The translations under genes and the position numbers were made by a program. Shown here piece by piece: positions 41,481-51,019 of a stretch of 64,000 nt of DNA. Origin of the DNA: Candidatus Pelagibacter communis (GTDB lineage Bacteria; Pseudomonadota; Alphaproteobacteria; Pelagibacterales; Pelagibacteraceae); NCBI RefSeq assembly GCF_001180185.1, contig NZ_CVSS01000043.1:1-64000 (forward strand). Direction: 5' to 3'. A model generated the notes under the pieces. The model made no database searches and was not told where the DNA came from. It saw nothing but the letters and a program-made list of their open reading frames with translations. Position 1 is the first letter of the stretch. Each line of letters starts with the position of its first letter.

Positions 41481-42510
41481 TATACCACTAGATAAATTTA
41501 TAAATTATTGTCTTTACGATAAAAAAAATGGATATTATATGACCAAAAATCCATTTGGCAAAACAGGTGATTTTATTACTGCACCAAATGTCTCAAGACT
41601 CTTCTCAGAAATGTTAGCAATTTGGACTATTAGTTTTTGGAAAAGTATGGGCTCTCCTAAAAGATTTAATCTAGTAGAATTAGGAGCAGGTAATGGAGAA
41701 ATGATTAAAGTTATGATTGAAAGCTTTAAGAAATTTCCAACTTTTTTAAAAGCATGTAACATCTTAATTTATGAAAAAAGTCCAAAATTATCAAAAAAGC
41801 AAAAAAAAAATATCAACAATGAAGATGTTAAATGGGTAAAAAGTTTCAATAAAATAAATAAACTTCCAAGTATATTTATTGCAAATGAGTTTTTTGATGC
41901 TATTCCAGTAAAACAATATCTAAAAAAAAATAATACTTGGTATGAAAAATTTGTAAAAATATCTTCAAAAAATAAAATCAGTTTCACACAAAAAAAAGTT
42001 TTTATTAAAACTTTAGATAAAAAGTTAAATTTCAATATTTCACAGGGTCAAAATTTCATTGAATTTTCACCTATAGCCTTAAAATATCTAGATGATATTC
42101 TCAAAATAATAAAGAGGAATAAAGGTGGACTTTTAATCATTGATTATGGATATTTTGAAAAAAAAATGAAAAATACCCTCAAAGCGATTTACAAACACAA
42201 ATTTTCAAAGATTTTGGAAAATCTTGGAAAATCAGATATTACCTACCATATCAATTTTTACTTAATTGATAAAATTTCAAAAAAAAACTTTAATATAAAT
42301 ACCTGTTACACCTCTCAGAGAAATTTTTTAGCTAATTTAGGTATTTATCATAGAGCAGAAATTATCAGTAAAAACAAATCTTTTAAAGAAAAAGCAAATA
42401 TTTTTTATAGACTCAAAAAATTAACAGATAAAAATGAGATGGGAGAAATATTCAAAGTTATGTTAATCAAAAATTCTGAAAATAAATCTGATATAGGATT
42501 TCAAAATTGA
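41458..42510 (+). CDS. MidA/NDUFAF7-family SAM-dependent methyltransferase
   Basis: A 350-residue DUF185 protein. The N-terminus has the family pattern YDKKNGYYMTKNPFGKTGDFITAPNVSRLFSEM (about 18-50), followed by the SAM loop LVELGAGNGEM near 72 and IFIANEFFDAIPVKQY near 138. The mitochondrial relative NDUFAF7 methylates an arginine of a complex I subunit during assembly, so a similar role for the bacterial respiratory chain is plausible but unproved. It overlaps lgt by 23 bases and pgeF by 4. Confidence 0.9.
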   Translation: MILKKKHNIPLDKFINYCLYDKKNGYYMTKNPFGKTGDFITAPNVSRLFSEMLAIWTISFWKSMGSPKRFNLVELGAGNGEMIKVMIESFKKFPTFLKACNILIYEKSPKLSKKQKKNINNEDVKWVKSFNKINKLPSIFIANEFFDAIPVKQYLKKNNTWYEKFVKISSKNKISFTQKKVFIKTLDKKLNFNISQGQNFIEFSPIALKYLDDILKIIKRNKGGLLIIDYGYFEKKMKNTLKAIYKHKFSKILENLGKSDITYHINFYLIDKISKKNFNINTCYTSQRNFLANLGIYHRAEIISKNKSFKEKANIFYRLKKLTDKNEMGEIFKVMLIKNSENKSDIGFQN

Positions 42511-43268
42511 TTAGATCTAAAAAATTGTCTAAGTTTTCTGAGATAAAACATGGTTTCTTTAATAAAAATGGTGGCATTTCGAAAGGTATATATAAAAGTT
42601 TAAATTGCGGGATTGGCTCTAAAGATAAAAAAATTAATATAAGAAAAAATCTAAATATTGTAAAATCTAAATTAAGAACAAATTCTAGACAAATTTTTTT
42701 AGTTAAACAAATACATAGTAATAAATTTGTGTATTTAAGTAAAAATTCTAATATAAGAAATAGAAGTATTGAAGCTGATGCAATAATTAGTGAAAAAAGA
42801 AAATTGCCAATTGCAGTTTTAACTGCTGATTGTGTGCCTATCTTAATTTATGACAATGTAAGAAAAATAATTGCTGTAATACATGCTGGCTGGCGTGGGG
42901 CATATAAAGATATAGTAAAAAAGGTTATTAAATATATGTTAAAAAAAAATTGCAACCCTAAAAGCATGACAGTTGCTATTGGTCCTTGTATTCAAAGAAA
43001 AAGTTATGAAGTAAGAGAACAATTTAAAACTAAATTTATTAAAAAAGATAGAAATAATAAAAAATTCTTTAAAACTAAAAAAAGCCAGATTTATTTTGAT
43101 TTACCAAATTACGTAAAAAAACAAGTTAAATTAAATAAAGTAAAAAATATTGATCAAATAAATGTTGATACTTTTAATAAAAAAAATAATTTTTTTAGTG
43201 CAAGATATTCTTTAAAGGATAAACATAATGATTATGGTAGAAATATATCAATAATTATGATTAATTAA
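42507..43268 (+). CDS. pgeF: Laccase-domain protein (YfiH/PgeF family)
   Basis: A 253-residue member of the YfiH family, once called polyphenol oxidase and now linked with purine nucleoside phosphorylase and peptidoglycan editing. The metal-site residues are present: His in VKQIHSNKFV near 67, Cys in LTADCVPILIYD near 110, and His in VIHAGWRG near 128. SARYSLKDKHNDYGRNIS ends the protein as expected. It overlaps the midA-like gene by 4 bases and is followed 7 bases later by prs. Confidence 0.9.
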   Translation: MIRSKKLSKFSEIKHGFFNKNGGISKGIYKSLNCGIGSKDKKINIRKNLNIVKSKLRTNSRQIFLVKQIHSNKFVYLSKNSNIRNRSIEADAIISEKRKLPIAVLTADCVPILIYDNVRKIIAVIHAGWRGAYKDIVKKVIKYMLKKNCNPKSMTVAIGPCIQRKSYEVREQFKTKFIKKDRNNKKFFKTKKSQIYFDLPNYVKKQVKLNKVKNIDQINVDTFNKKNNFFSARYSLKDKHNDYGRNISIIMIN

Positions 43269-43275
43269 ATTTTTA

Positions 43276-44208
43276 ATGAAACTATTAACAGGAAATAGCA
43301 ATCGACCTCTCAGCAAAAATATTGCAAAGTATTTAAAGTCAAAACTTGTCAATTCAAGTATAAAGAAATTTTCTGATGGAGAAATTTATATAGAGATAAA
43401 TGAAAATATTAGAGGAAATAGTATTTTTATAATTCAGTCCGTTTCATCTCCCGCAAATGACAATTTAATGGAATTACTATTGTGTATAGATGCTCTTAAA
43501 AGATCGTCGGCAAAAAATATTACTGCGGTAATTCCTTATTTTGGTTATGCAAGACAAGATAGAAAAGTTGTTCCAAGAACATCAATTTCAGCTAAACTAG
43601 TTTCAAATTTGATTACAAAAGCTGGGGCAGATAGAGTAGTAACAGTCGATTTACACGCAGGTCAAATTCAAGGATTTTTTGATATTCCAGTTGATAATCT
43701 TTTTGCAACACCAATATTTGCAAGACACATAAAGAAAAAAATAAAAAGTAAAAATATAATTTGTATTGCACCTGACGTTGGAGGAACAGAGAGAGCACGA
43801 GCGTTAGGAAAATTATTAAATGTAGGTTTGGCAATTGTTGATAAAAGAAGACCTAAACCTGGCCAGTCGCAAGTAATGAATGTTATTGGTAATGTAAAAG
43901 ACAAAACATGTATAATAGTTGATGACATAATTGACTCTGGTGGAACTATAACTAATGCGGCAAAAGCGCTAAAAGATAGAGGCGCAAAAGAAGTTTATGT
44001 TTATATTACCCATGGTGTTCTTAGTGGAGATGCAGTCAAAAAAATTAAGAATTCTGTTATAAAAAATTTAGTAATCACAGATACAATTGATAATGGTGAA
44101 AAAGTTAAAAGTACAAAGAATGTTGAAGTTTTACCAATATCAGGCCTTATGGGAGAAGCTATAAAAAGAATATCTAATTCAACTTCAGTTTCAGATTTAT
44201 TTAAATAA
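43276..44208 (+). CDS. prs: Ribose-phosphate pyrophosphokinase
   Basis: Prs makes PRPP from ribose 5-phosphate and ATP, supplying purine, pyrimidine, histidine and NAD synthesis. The 310 residues show FSDGEIYIEINENIRG near 32, YFGYARQDRKV near 94, the metal/PRPP motif VDLHAGQIQGFFD near 127, and the PRPP loop IVDDIIDSGGTI near 214. Length is usual for class I enzymes. It lies between pgeF and rplY, the common position ahead of ribosomal protein L25 and pth. Confidence 0.98.
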   Translation: MKLLTGNSNRPLSKNIAKYLKSKLVNSSIKKFSDGEIYIEINENIRGNSIFIIQSVSSPANDNLMELLLCIDALKRSSAKNITAVIPYFGYARQDRKVVPRTSISAKLVSNLITKAGADRVVTVDLHAGQIQGFFDIPVDNLFATPIFARHIKKKIKSKNIICIAPDVGGTERARALGKLLNVGLAIVDKRRPKPGQSQVMNVIGNVKDKTCIIVDDIIDSGGTITNAAKALKDRGAKEVYVYITHGVLSGDAVKKIKNSVIKNLVITDTIDNGEKVKSTKNVEVLPISGLMGEAIKRISNSTSVSDLFK

Positions 44209-44252
44209 TTACCTTGATTATTTATCAACATGGGTTAAAAACCTGTGTTTTT

Positions 44253-44981
44253 ATGATTTCATTAGACGCAATTATAAGAGACAACAAAACTAAGGGTCAG
44301 CTTAGTGCTATAAGAAGTAGCGGAAATGTTCCAGCTATTATTTATGGTGGTAAAGAAGAAAATGAAAAAATTTCCATATCAAAAAAAGTATTAAAAACCG
44401 CTATTGAAAAAGAAAATTTTTTATCAAACATAATCACACTTTCAGTAAATGGCAAAAGCCAAAATGTACTTCCAAGAGAAGTAATATATGATGTTTTGAC
44501 TGATGAGCCAATTCATGTAGATTTTTTAAGAATTGTCCCTGGAGTAAAGATAAGAATAGAAGTCCCTGTAGAATTTGTAAATCACGAAAAATCACCTGGT
44601 CTAAAAAGAGGTGGCGTGCTTAACATTGTAAGAAGAAAAGTTGAACTAAAATGCCCAAGTGAAAAAATACCTGAAAAATTAACATTAGATTTAGACGGAA
44701 TAGACATTGGCGAGAGTTTTAAAATTTCATCCGTTAAATTAGATAACGAAGTAGTTCCAACTATTCAAGGTAGGGATTTTGTAATTGCAACATTAGCGGC
44801 TCCAACAGTCATGAAAGAACCTGAAAAACCAGCAGAAGCTGAAGGCGCTGAAGGAGAAGAGGGCGCTACTGAAGGAACGGAAGCTACAGCGGCGGTAGAC
44901 GGAGATAAACCAGCGGCTGAAGGAGCTAAAGGTGATAAAAAAGAAGGTGAAGATAAAAAACCTGCAGAAGAAAAAAAGTAA
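44253..44981 (+). CDS. rplY: 50S ribosomal protein L25/general stress protein CTC
   Basis: L25 binds 5S rRNA. From the ATG at 44253 it has 242 residues: the 5S-binding beta barrel (about 1-92, with GNVPAIIYGG near 24 and PIHVDFLRI near 83), and the CTC/TL5 C-terminal domain (about 93-185). A tail of about 50 residues made almost only of Glu, Ala, Gly, Lys, Pro and Asp follows. The upstream in-frame ATG at 44214 adds 13 residues outside the family pattern. The tail DNA (44811-44981) is clearly richer in G+C than the rest of the window. pth follows after 35 bases. Confidence 0.96.
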   Translation: MISLDAIIRDNKTKGQLSAIRSSGNVPAIIYGGKEENEKISISKKVLKTAIEKENFLSNIITLSVNGKSQNVLPREVIYDVLTDEPIHVDFLRIVPGVKIRIEVPVEFVNHEKSPGLKRGGVLNIVRRKVELKCPSEKIPEKLTLDLDGIDIGESFKISSVKLDNEVVPTIQGRDFVIATLAAPTVMKEPEKPAEAEGAEGEEGATEGTEATAAVDGDKPAAEGAKGDKKEGEDKKPAEEKK

Positions 44982-45016
44982 TCAATTAAATTGAAATTAA
45001 AATTCCAATAAAATTT

Positions 45017-45577
45017 ATGCTGTTATTTGTAGGTCTTGGCAACCCCACACCAGATAGTGAAAATAATCGACATAATGTTGGTTTTAAAATTATAGATGCA
45101 ATTAATAAAAAATTTAGTTTATCAAAGCAAAAACCAAAATTTAAAGGCTTACTTACTACAGGCAATATTGAAGGTGAAAAAATTTATGCAATTAAACCTT
45201 TAACTTTCATGAACAATTCAGGGGTCTGTATCAGAGAATTATTAGAATATTTCAAATTTGATGCTGAAGATGTAGTCGTATTTCATGACGATCTTGATAT
45301 TGAGTTTGGAAAAATTAAAGCAAAGTTTGGAGGATCTAGCGCAGGTCATAACGGAATTGCATCTATTGATAAATTTATTGGTAAAGAATATTCACGAGTA
45401 AGAGTTGGAATTGGAAAGCCGAAAAATCAAATTTCAACAGCAGATTATGTTTTACAAAACTTTGATGAAGATGAGCAAATTAATATAAATAAGATTACAG
45501 AAAATATCACAGACTCCATTGGGGATTTAATCAAGAAAAAATTAGATTTATTTTCTAGCACTGTTAATAATAAGTAA
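45017..45577 (+). CDS. pth: Peptidyl-tRNA hydrolase
   Basis: Pth releases peptides from tRNAs dropped by stalled ribosomes. The 186-residue protein has the catalytic histidine in NNRHNVGF near residue 20, PLTFMNNSG near 63, HDDLDIEFGKIK near 91, and SSAGHNGIASI near 108 followed by RVRVGIGKP. It follows rplY, as in many bacteria, and its stop shares a base with the ychF start (TAATG). Confidence 0.98.
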   Translation: MLLFVGLGNPTPDSENNRHNVGFKIIDAINKKFSLSKQKPKFKGLLTTGNIEGEKIYAIKPLTFMNNSGVCIRELLEYFKFDAEDVVVFHDDLDIEFGKIKAKFGGSSAGHNGIASIDKFIGKEYSRVRVGIGKPKNQISTADYVLQNFDEDEQININKITENITDSIGDLIKKKLDLFSSTVNNK

Positions 45578-46650
45578 TGAATTTAAGATGTGGAATAGTT
45601 GGTTTACCAAATGTAGGTAAATCAACTTTGTTTAATGCATTAACAAATTCAGATAAAGCTCAAGCTGCTAATTTCCCATTTTGTACGATTGATCCCAATA
45701 TTGGAATAGTATCAGTGCCTGATGAAAGGCTAAACAATCTTGCAAAAGTATCTAATTCTAAAAAAATTATTAATGCAACAATTTCATTTGTAGATATTGC
45801 AGGATTGGTTAAAGGAGCTTCTAAAGGTGAAGGTTTAGGAAATAAGTTCCTATCACATATCAGAGAAGTAGATGCTATAATACATTTAATAAGATGTTTT
45901 GACTCTAAAGATATTCAAAATGTAAACCCAACAGTTGATCCAATAAGAGATTTAGAAATTATCGAAACTGAAATGAAGTTGGCAGATTTAGACTCCATAC
46001 AAAAAAGGCTAGAAAAAAATAATAAGAAAAATATTGAGGATAAACAGTTAAAGATTTTGAAAATTGTTCAAAATTCAATTGATAATGAAGGTGATTTGTC
46101 TTTGCTTAAAAAGCAATTTGATAAAAAGCTAATTAATCAAAGTGGTTTGTTATCCATCAAACCAAAAATTTTTGTTTGTAATGTAGATGAAAAAAGTATT
46201 CAAAATGGAAATGAATATACTAAGAAATTTATGACAAAATACGGGAAAGAAAATACATTAATTGTTTCTGCTGATATTGAAAATCAAATTAACCAATTAG
46301 AAAATGATGAAAAAAAAAATTATATGGAAATGATTGGACTAAAAAATGTTGGATTAGATTTATTGATTCAAAAAGGTTACAAAATATTAGAATTAGAAAC
46401 TTTTTTCACCTCTGGGCCTGAAGAAACGAGAGGTTGGACTATTGAAAAAAATTCGACAGCTCCAAAGGCTGCAGGTGAAATTCATAGTGATTTTGAAAAA
46501 GGTTTTATTAGAGCTGAAACAGTTTCGTATGAAGATTTTATCTCTAACAATGGTTGGGTAAATTCAAAAACTAATGGTAAAATGAGACTTGAAGGTAAAG
46601 ATTATATAGTGAATGACGGTGATGTTTTAAACTTCCGTTTCAATACGTGA
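45577..46650 (+). CDS. ychF: Redox-regulated ATPase/GTPase YchF (Obg family)
   Basis: YchF is a ribosome-associated P-loop protein of the Obg family that hydrolyses ATP. The 357 residues show GLPNVGKSTLFNALT near 8, FCTIDPNIG near 35, DIAGLVKGASKGEGLGNKFL near 72, and the atypical specificity motif CNVDE near 205 in place of NKxD, as expected for this subfamily. The C-terminal TGS domain begins near 275 with TFFTSGPEETRGW. Its last 24 bases overlap cytochrome c1 on the other strand. Confidence 0.98.
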   Translation: MNLRCGIVGLPNVGKSTLFNALTNSDKAQAANFPFCTIDPNIGIVSVPDERLNNLAKVSNSKKIINATISFVDIAGLVKGASKGEGLGNKFLSHIREVDAIIHLIRCFDSKDIQNVNPTVDPIRDLEIIETEMKLADLDSIQKRLEKNNKKNIEDKQLKILKIVQNSIDNEGDLSLLKKQFDKKLINQSGLLSIKPKIFVCNVDEKSIQNGNEYTKKFMTKYGKENTLIVSADIENQINQLENDEKKNYMEMIGLKNVGLDLLIQKGYKILELETFFTSGPEETRGWTIEKNSTAPKAAGEIHSDFEKGFIRAETVSYEDFISNNGWVNSKTNGKMRLEGKDYIVNDGDVLNFRFNT

Positions 46651-47403
46651 CCATATTTTTTTCATACTAAAATAAACTAGAGTTGTTAAAATAATCAAAT
46701 ACACTATGGCTTTAAAACCCATTTGATGACGAGCCTCTAAATGAGGTTCAGCTGCCCACATTAGAAAAGTTGTTACATCTTTAGACATTTGTTGAATAGA
46801 AGCCTCAGTTCCGTCCGAATATTCTACTATTCCATCAGTTAACGGACTAGACATTTTAATCTGATTTCCATACATGTACTTATTATAATAAACACCATCA
46901 TCTAAGTTTACTCCTATTGGAGGATCTTCATAACCAAGTAAAAGTGAATATATATAATCTGCACCTCCACTTCTTGCTTTAATCAAAACCGACATATCGG
47001 GTGGGTATGCCCCACCATTGGCAGCTTTAGCAGCCTCAACATTTTCGTATGGCATAATAAATTTATCAGATAATTTTCCAGGTCTAAAAAACATATCACC
47101 ATCCGCGTTAGGACCATCTTTTACCTCAAAAGAAGCAGCAATAGCTTTAGCTTCTTCCTCTGAAAACTCTGGGCCACCTTTTTCTGCTAAATTTCTATAA
47201 CTTAAATATTTCATTGAATGACAAGAGGAGCAAACTTCAGTGTAAACTTGATATCCTCTTTGTAATGCGCTTCTATCAAATTTTCCAAATAAACCTTTAA
47301 AACTCCAATCAGTTTCTAAATATTCAATTTTTTCTGCCGAGCTAAGATTATTAGTGTTAAGAGTAAATATGAAAACTAATAAAATCCTTAATAAATTTTT
47401 CAC
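46627..47403 (-). CDS. petC: Cytochrome c1 of the bc1 complex
   Basis: Cytochrome c1 passes electrons from the Rieske protein to soluble cytochrome c at the periplasmic face. The 258-residue protein has a signal peptide (about 1-22), heme site CSSCHS near 58, a long soluble domain with PDMSVL and the expected later methionine ligand region, and a C-terminal membrane anchor (about 230-248). It follows petB with a one-base gap and is the third gene of petABC. Confidence 0.98.
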   Translation of the reverse strand: MKNLLRILLVFIFTLNTNNLSSAEKIEYLETDWSFKGLFGKFDRSALQRGYQVYTEVCSSCHSMKYLSYRNLAEKGGPEFSEEEAKAIAASFEVKDGPNADGDMFFRPGKLSDKFIMPYENVEAAKAANGGAYPPDMSVLIKARSGGADYIYSLLLGYEDPPIGVNLDDGVYYNKYMYGNQIKMSSPLTDGIVEYSDGTEASIQQMSKDVTTFLMWAAEPHLEARHQMGFKAIVYLIILTTLVYFSMKKIWSRIETEV

Positions 47404-47404
47404 T

Positions 47405-48667
47405 TTAAGCTTTAAAACTTTCTTTATTTTTAGCAGCTGCCAGATTAGGTGTTCCTCCCAGAACAGGCTCAGTAATACTCAGGGGTATTGGCAAGGTTTT
47501 TTCTTTAAACCCAAGTACTGGCAAGATCACTAAAAAATGTAGAAAATAATATGCCGTAGCAACTCTGGCAATTAATAGATATAAGCCCTCTGCTGGCATT
47601 GCTCCCATATATCCAAGAACAAGTACATCAGCAACTAATATCCAATAAAACTGTTTATAAAGTGGTCTAAAAACTGCTGATCTAATTTTAGAAGTATCCA
47701 GCCAAGGTAAAGCTGCCAAGATAAATATTGCAGATAACATTGCAATAACTCCCAATAATTTATCAGGAACAGATCTTAAGATTGCATAAAATGGTAACAA
47801 ATACCACTCGGGAACTATATGAGCTGGTGTAACTAAAGGGTTAGCCTCTATATAGTTATCAGCATGACCTAAAATATTTGGTGTATAAAAAACAAAAAAA
47901 GCAAAAACAATCATGAACATTAATAATGCAAAACCATCTTTAATCACAATATATGGATGAAAAGGTACTGTATCTTTTGAAGGTTTTTTAACATCAATTC
48001 CTATAGGATTGTTATTTCCAGGGACATGTAATGCCCAGATATGTAACACAACAAGACCTAAAATTAAAAAAGGAATCAAATAATGCAAAGTAAAAAATCT
48101 TGTTAAAGTAGGATTATCTACTGAGTATCCGCCCCATAACCAAGTCACAATCCCTTCTCCAACTAAAGGTATTGCGCTAAACAAATTTGTTATAACCGTT
48201 GCTCCCCAAAAACTCATCTGACCCCAAGGCAACACATATCCCATGAAGGCTGCAGCCATCATTAACAAATAAATTACTATTCCTATAATCCAAATAATTT
48301 CTCTTGGAGCTTTATAAGAACCATAGAACAAAGATCTAAAAATATGAATATATACAGCTAAGAAAAACATAGAGGCACCATTTGCATGAATATATCTTAT
48401 TAACCAACCGTAATTTACATCTCTCATAATATGCTCTACACTATCAAAGGCCATATCTGCATGAGCAATGTAGTGCATTGCCAAAGTCAAACCCGTAATA
48501 ATTTGAGTAATTAGACAGAAAGTGAGAATTCCACCAAACGTCCACCAATAATTCAAATTTTTTGGTGTTGGATAATCTGTTAAATGGTTAGCTAATGTTA
48601 GAAGAGGCAATCTATCATTAAACCACTTACCGGCTTTCGACTTAGGTGTATATTCGTGATCACTCAT
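47405..48667 (-). CDS. petB: Cytochrome b of the bc1 complex
   Basis: Cytochrome b holds the two b hemes and the quinone sites of complex III. The 420-residue protein has eight or nine membrane helices, paired heme histidines in helices II and IV (MHYIAH and HANGASMFF near 65-100; HYLIPF and LHIWALH near 195-215), [12 protein letters not shown] near 143, and the Qo-site [13 protein letters not shown] near 285. Length is typical for the unsplit bacterial form. It lies 5 bases after petA. Confidence 0.99.
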   Translation of the reverse strand: MSDHEYTPKSKAGKWFNDRLPLLTLANHLTDYPTPKNLNYWWTFGGILTFCLITQIITGLTLAMHYIAHADMAFDSVEHIMRDVNYGWLIRYIHANGASMFFLAVYIHIFRSLFYGSYKAPREIIWIIGIVIYLLMMAAAFMGYVLPWGQMSFWGATVITNLFSAIPLVGEGIVTWLWGGYSVDNPTLTRFFTLHYLIPFLILGLVVLHIWALHVPGNNNPIGIDVKKPSKDTVPFHPYIVIKDGFALLMFMIVFAFFVFYTPNILGHADNYIEANPLVTPAHIVPEWYLLPFYAILRSVPDKLLGVIAMLSAIFILAALPWLDTSKIRSAVFRPLYKQFYWILVADVLVLGYMGAMPAEGLYLLIARVATAYYFLHFLVILPVLGFKEKTLPIPLSITEPVLGGTPNLAAAKNKESFKA

Positions 48668-48672
48668 TTTAA

Positions 48673-49182
48673 TTAACCAATTTTAATAGTGTTAGCATTT
48701 ACAAATTCATACTTTGGAATTTCCATATTTGTTGGAGCCGGTCCTTTTCTAATTCTTCCTGAGATATCATAGTGTGAACCATGACAAGGACAAAACCAGC
48801 CATTGTAATCGCCTTTATCATTTAAAGGCACGCAACCTAAGTGAGTACATACTCCTATCATTACAAGCCATTCAGGATTTTTTACTCTTTCTTCATCTGA
48901 CTCTGGGTCAATCAGCTCTTTAACATTAACAGCTCTTGCCTCAGCTATTTCATCAGGAGTTCTTCTTCTTATGAACACTGGTTTACCTCTCCACATAATA
49001 GTTATTGTGTTACCAGGTTTAACCGAACTCAAATCAACCTCTGTGCTTGCTAATGCTTTTACTGAGGCATCTGGATTCATTTGATCAATTAATGGCCAAG
49101 CTACTACCCCTGCTCCAACTACACCAATTGCGTAGGTTGCTGTGAATAAAAATTCTCTTCTTTTAGGTTTTTTCTCTGACAT
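48673..49182 (-). CDS. petA: Rieske iron-sulfur protein of the bc1 complex
   Basis: This subunit carries the 2Fe-2S cluster that takes the first electron from quinol. The 169 residues have a Tat-like N-terminus (KRREFLF) with one anchor helix (about 12-32), then the cluster motifs CTHLGC near 112 and CPCHGSHYD near 132, followed by [10 protein letters not shown]. It leads the petABC operon. A 67-base A/T-rich gap separates it from divergent trmL. Confidence 0.99.
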   Translation of the reverse strand: MSEKKPKRREFLFTATYAIGVVGAGVVAWPLIDQMNPDASVKALASTEVDLSSVKPGNTITIMWRGKPVFIRRRTPDEIAEARAVNVKELIDPESDEERVKNPEWLVMIGVCTHLGCVPLNDKGDYNGWFCPCHGSHYDISGRIRKGPAPTNMEIPKYEFVNANTIKIG

Positions 49183-49249
49183 TTAATAATTTTAACTATT
49201 TAATATATGATTTCATATAATATAAAATACTAAATTTACTACTGATAGA

Positions 49250-49723
49250 ATGACACATAATTCATCAAATCAAGGCCCTAAAATTGCATTATTTGAACCA
49301 GATATACCTCAAAACACAGCTGCAATAATTAGAACATGTTCATGTCTAGGCGCAAAACTAGAAATTATTGAACCATGTGGATTTTTGTTATCTGACAAGA
49401 GGTTCAAAAGAATTGTAATGGATTATATGGATGAAAAAGATATCAATTTTTTTAAAAGCGCTGATATTTTTTTCAAATCTAAAAGAAATCAAAGAATTAT
49501 ATTGATGACAACAAAAGCTTCTATATCTTACACAAAATTTAAATTTAAGAAAGATGATACAATTTTATTTGGAAGAGAAAGTGCAGGTGTACCAAAAAAG
49601 ATACACGAATTAGTAAAAAACAGATTAAAAATTCCTATGAAAGTCAATAAACGCTCATTAAACTTAGCCTCATCTGTAGCAATTATTTTAGCAGAATGTT
49701 TAAAACAAACAGTATGGACCTAG
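49250..49723 (+). CDS. trmL: tRNA (cytidine/uridine-34 2'-O)-methyltransferase TrmL
   Basis: TrmL methylates the ribose of the wobble base in certain leucine tRNAs. The 157-residue single-domain SPOUT protein has the trefoil-knot marks: PDIPQNTAAIIRTCSCLGA near residue 17, DTILFGRESAGVP near 103, and LKIPM..RSLNLASSVAIILAE near 124-146. Length matches the family. The end overlaps the start region of hemF. Confidence 0.95.
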   Translation: MTHNSSNQGPKIALFEPDIPQNTAAIIRTCSCLGAKLEIIEPCGFLLSDKRFKRIVMDYMDEKDINFFKSADIFFKSKRNQRIILMTTKASISYTKFKFKKDDTILFGRESAGVPKKIHELVKNRLKIPMKVNKRSLNLASSVAIILAECLKQTVWT

Positions 49724-50541
49724 AATTAAAAAAAGATTTAGTTGGTAATTGGTTTAAGATGTTACAAAATGCCTTTTGTCAGGACATAAGTAATTTAGAA
49801 AAAAATAAAATCAAATTTAAATCAACATTTTGGAGAAGAAATTCTCGCAAAAATGAAGGTGGAGGAGAATATAGAATATTAGAAAATGGAAAAATTTTTG
49901 AAAAGGTTGGTGTAAATTTCTCAAAAGTTTACGGAAAATTTCCCAAAAAATTTCAAAAAAATATTTTAGGGGCAAGTAAAGATCCTGCATTTTGGGCATC
50001 AGGGATATCTGTGGTAATGCACATGAAAAATCCATTGATACCTGCAATGCACTTTAATACTAGATTCATATCTACCACACAACATTGGTTTGGAGGTGGA
50101 ATGGATGTGACTCCTTCTCAAAAAGATGATTATGAAAAAAAAGATTTTCACAGAATTCTTAAAAAAATGTGCGATAAACACAATAGAGAATATTATAGAA
50201 AATATAAAAAATGGTGCGATGAATATTTCTATTTACCTCATCGAAAAGAAGCTAGGGGTATTGGGGGTATTTTTTTTGACTATAAAAAAAATAATTTTGA
50301 AAAAGATTTCGAATTTGTAAGAGATGTAGGGATTACTTTTCAGATTATATTTAATAAAATAATCCGAAGAAAGATCAATAAGAAATGGACAAACAAAGAT
50401 AAAGAACTTCAGTATATCAAAAGAGGAAGATACACAGAGTTCAATTTACTTTATGACAGAGGGACTAAATTTGGATTACAAACTGGTGGAAATGTTGAAG
50501 GTATTCTAATGTCTCTTCCACCTTTAGCTAAATGGAAATAA
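49714..50541 (+). CDS. hemF: Oxygen-dependent coproporphyrinogen III oxidase
   Basis: HemF decarboxylates coproporphyrinogen III to protoporphyrinogen IX using O2, in heme synthesis. The 275-275-odd residues from the ATG at 49714 show [17 protein letters not shown]-type entry near 37, HFNTRF near 117, [10 protein letters not shown] near 130, the [14 protein letters not shown] motif near 181, and [16 protein letters not shown] near 246. An alternative ATG at 49696 adds six residues. The exclusively aerobic enzyme fits an oligotrophic marine lifestyle. It overlaps trmL slightly and is followed one base later by greA. Confidence 0.96.
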   Translation: MDLELKKDLVGNWFKMLQNAFCQDISNLEKNKIKFKSTFWRRNSRKNEGGGEYRILENGKIFEKVGVNFSKVYGKFPKKFQKNILGASKDPAFWASGISVVMHMKNPLIPAMHFNTRFISTTQHWFGGGMDVTPSQKDDYEKKDFHRILKKMCDKHNREYYRKYKKWCDEYFYLPHRKEARGIGGIFFDYKKNNFEKDFEFVRDVGITFQIIFNKIIRRKINKKWTNKDKELQYIKRGRYTEFNLLYDRGTKFGLQTGGNVEGILMSLPPLAKWK

Positions 50542-50542
50542 A

Positions 50543-51019
50543 ATGAATAAAGAACCAATAACTGTAAATGGATTAGAAAAATTAAAAGAAGAATTAATTT
50601 ATTTAAAGGAAAAAAAAAGACCTGAAATAGTAGCGGCAATAGCTGAAGCCAGATCACATGGAGATCTAAAAGAAAATGCAGAATATCATGCTGCCAAAGA
50701 AGAGCAGTCGCACAACGAAGGGAGAATAACTGAAATAAATGATATTATTGCCAGAGCAAATGTAATTGATATAACGAAATTAAGTAATGATGGGAAAGTA
50801 ATTTTTGGTTCAACTGTTTATCTTGAAAATTTAGACTCAGGTGAAAAAATTAATTATAAAATTGTGGGAAAAGATGAGGCAGATTTAAAACAAAAACTTA
50901 TATATTACCAGTCACCCATTGGAAAAGGTCTTATTGGAAAAAATAAAAAAGATCTTGTTGAGATTAAAACTCCAGCAGGCACAAAAAATTTTGAAATTAT
51001 TGACGTTAAATATATTTAA
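50543..51019 (+). CDS. greA: Transcript cleavage factor GreA
   Basis: GreA rescues backtracked RNA polymerase by stimulating transcript cleavage. The 158-residue protein has the N-terminal coiled coil carrying the catalytic acidic tip ([20 protein letters not shown] near residue 36) and the globular FKBP-like C-terminal domain with [18 protein letters not shown] near 125. Length is standard. Its TAA interlocks with the stop of cca on the other strand (TTAA). Confidence 0.98.
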   Translation: MNKEPITVNGLEKLKEELIYLKEKKRPEIVAAIAEARSHGDLKENAEYHAAKEEQSHNEGRITEINDIIARANVIDITKLSNDGKVIFGSTVYLENLDSGEKINYKIVGKDEADLKQKLIYYQSPIGKGLIGKNKKDLVEIKTPAGTKNFEIIDVKYI

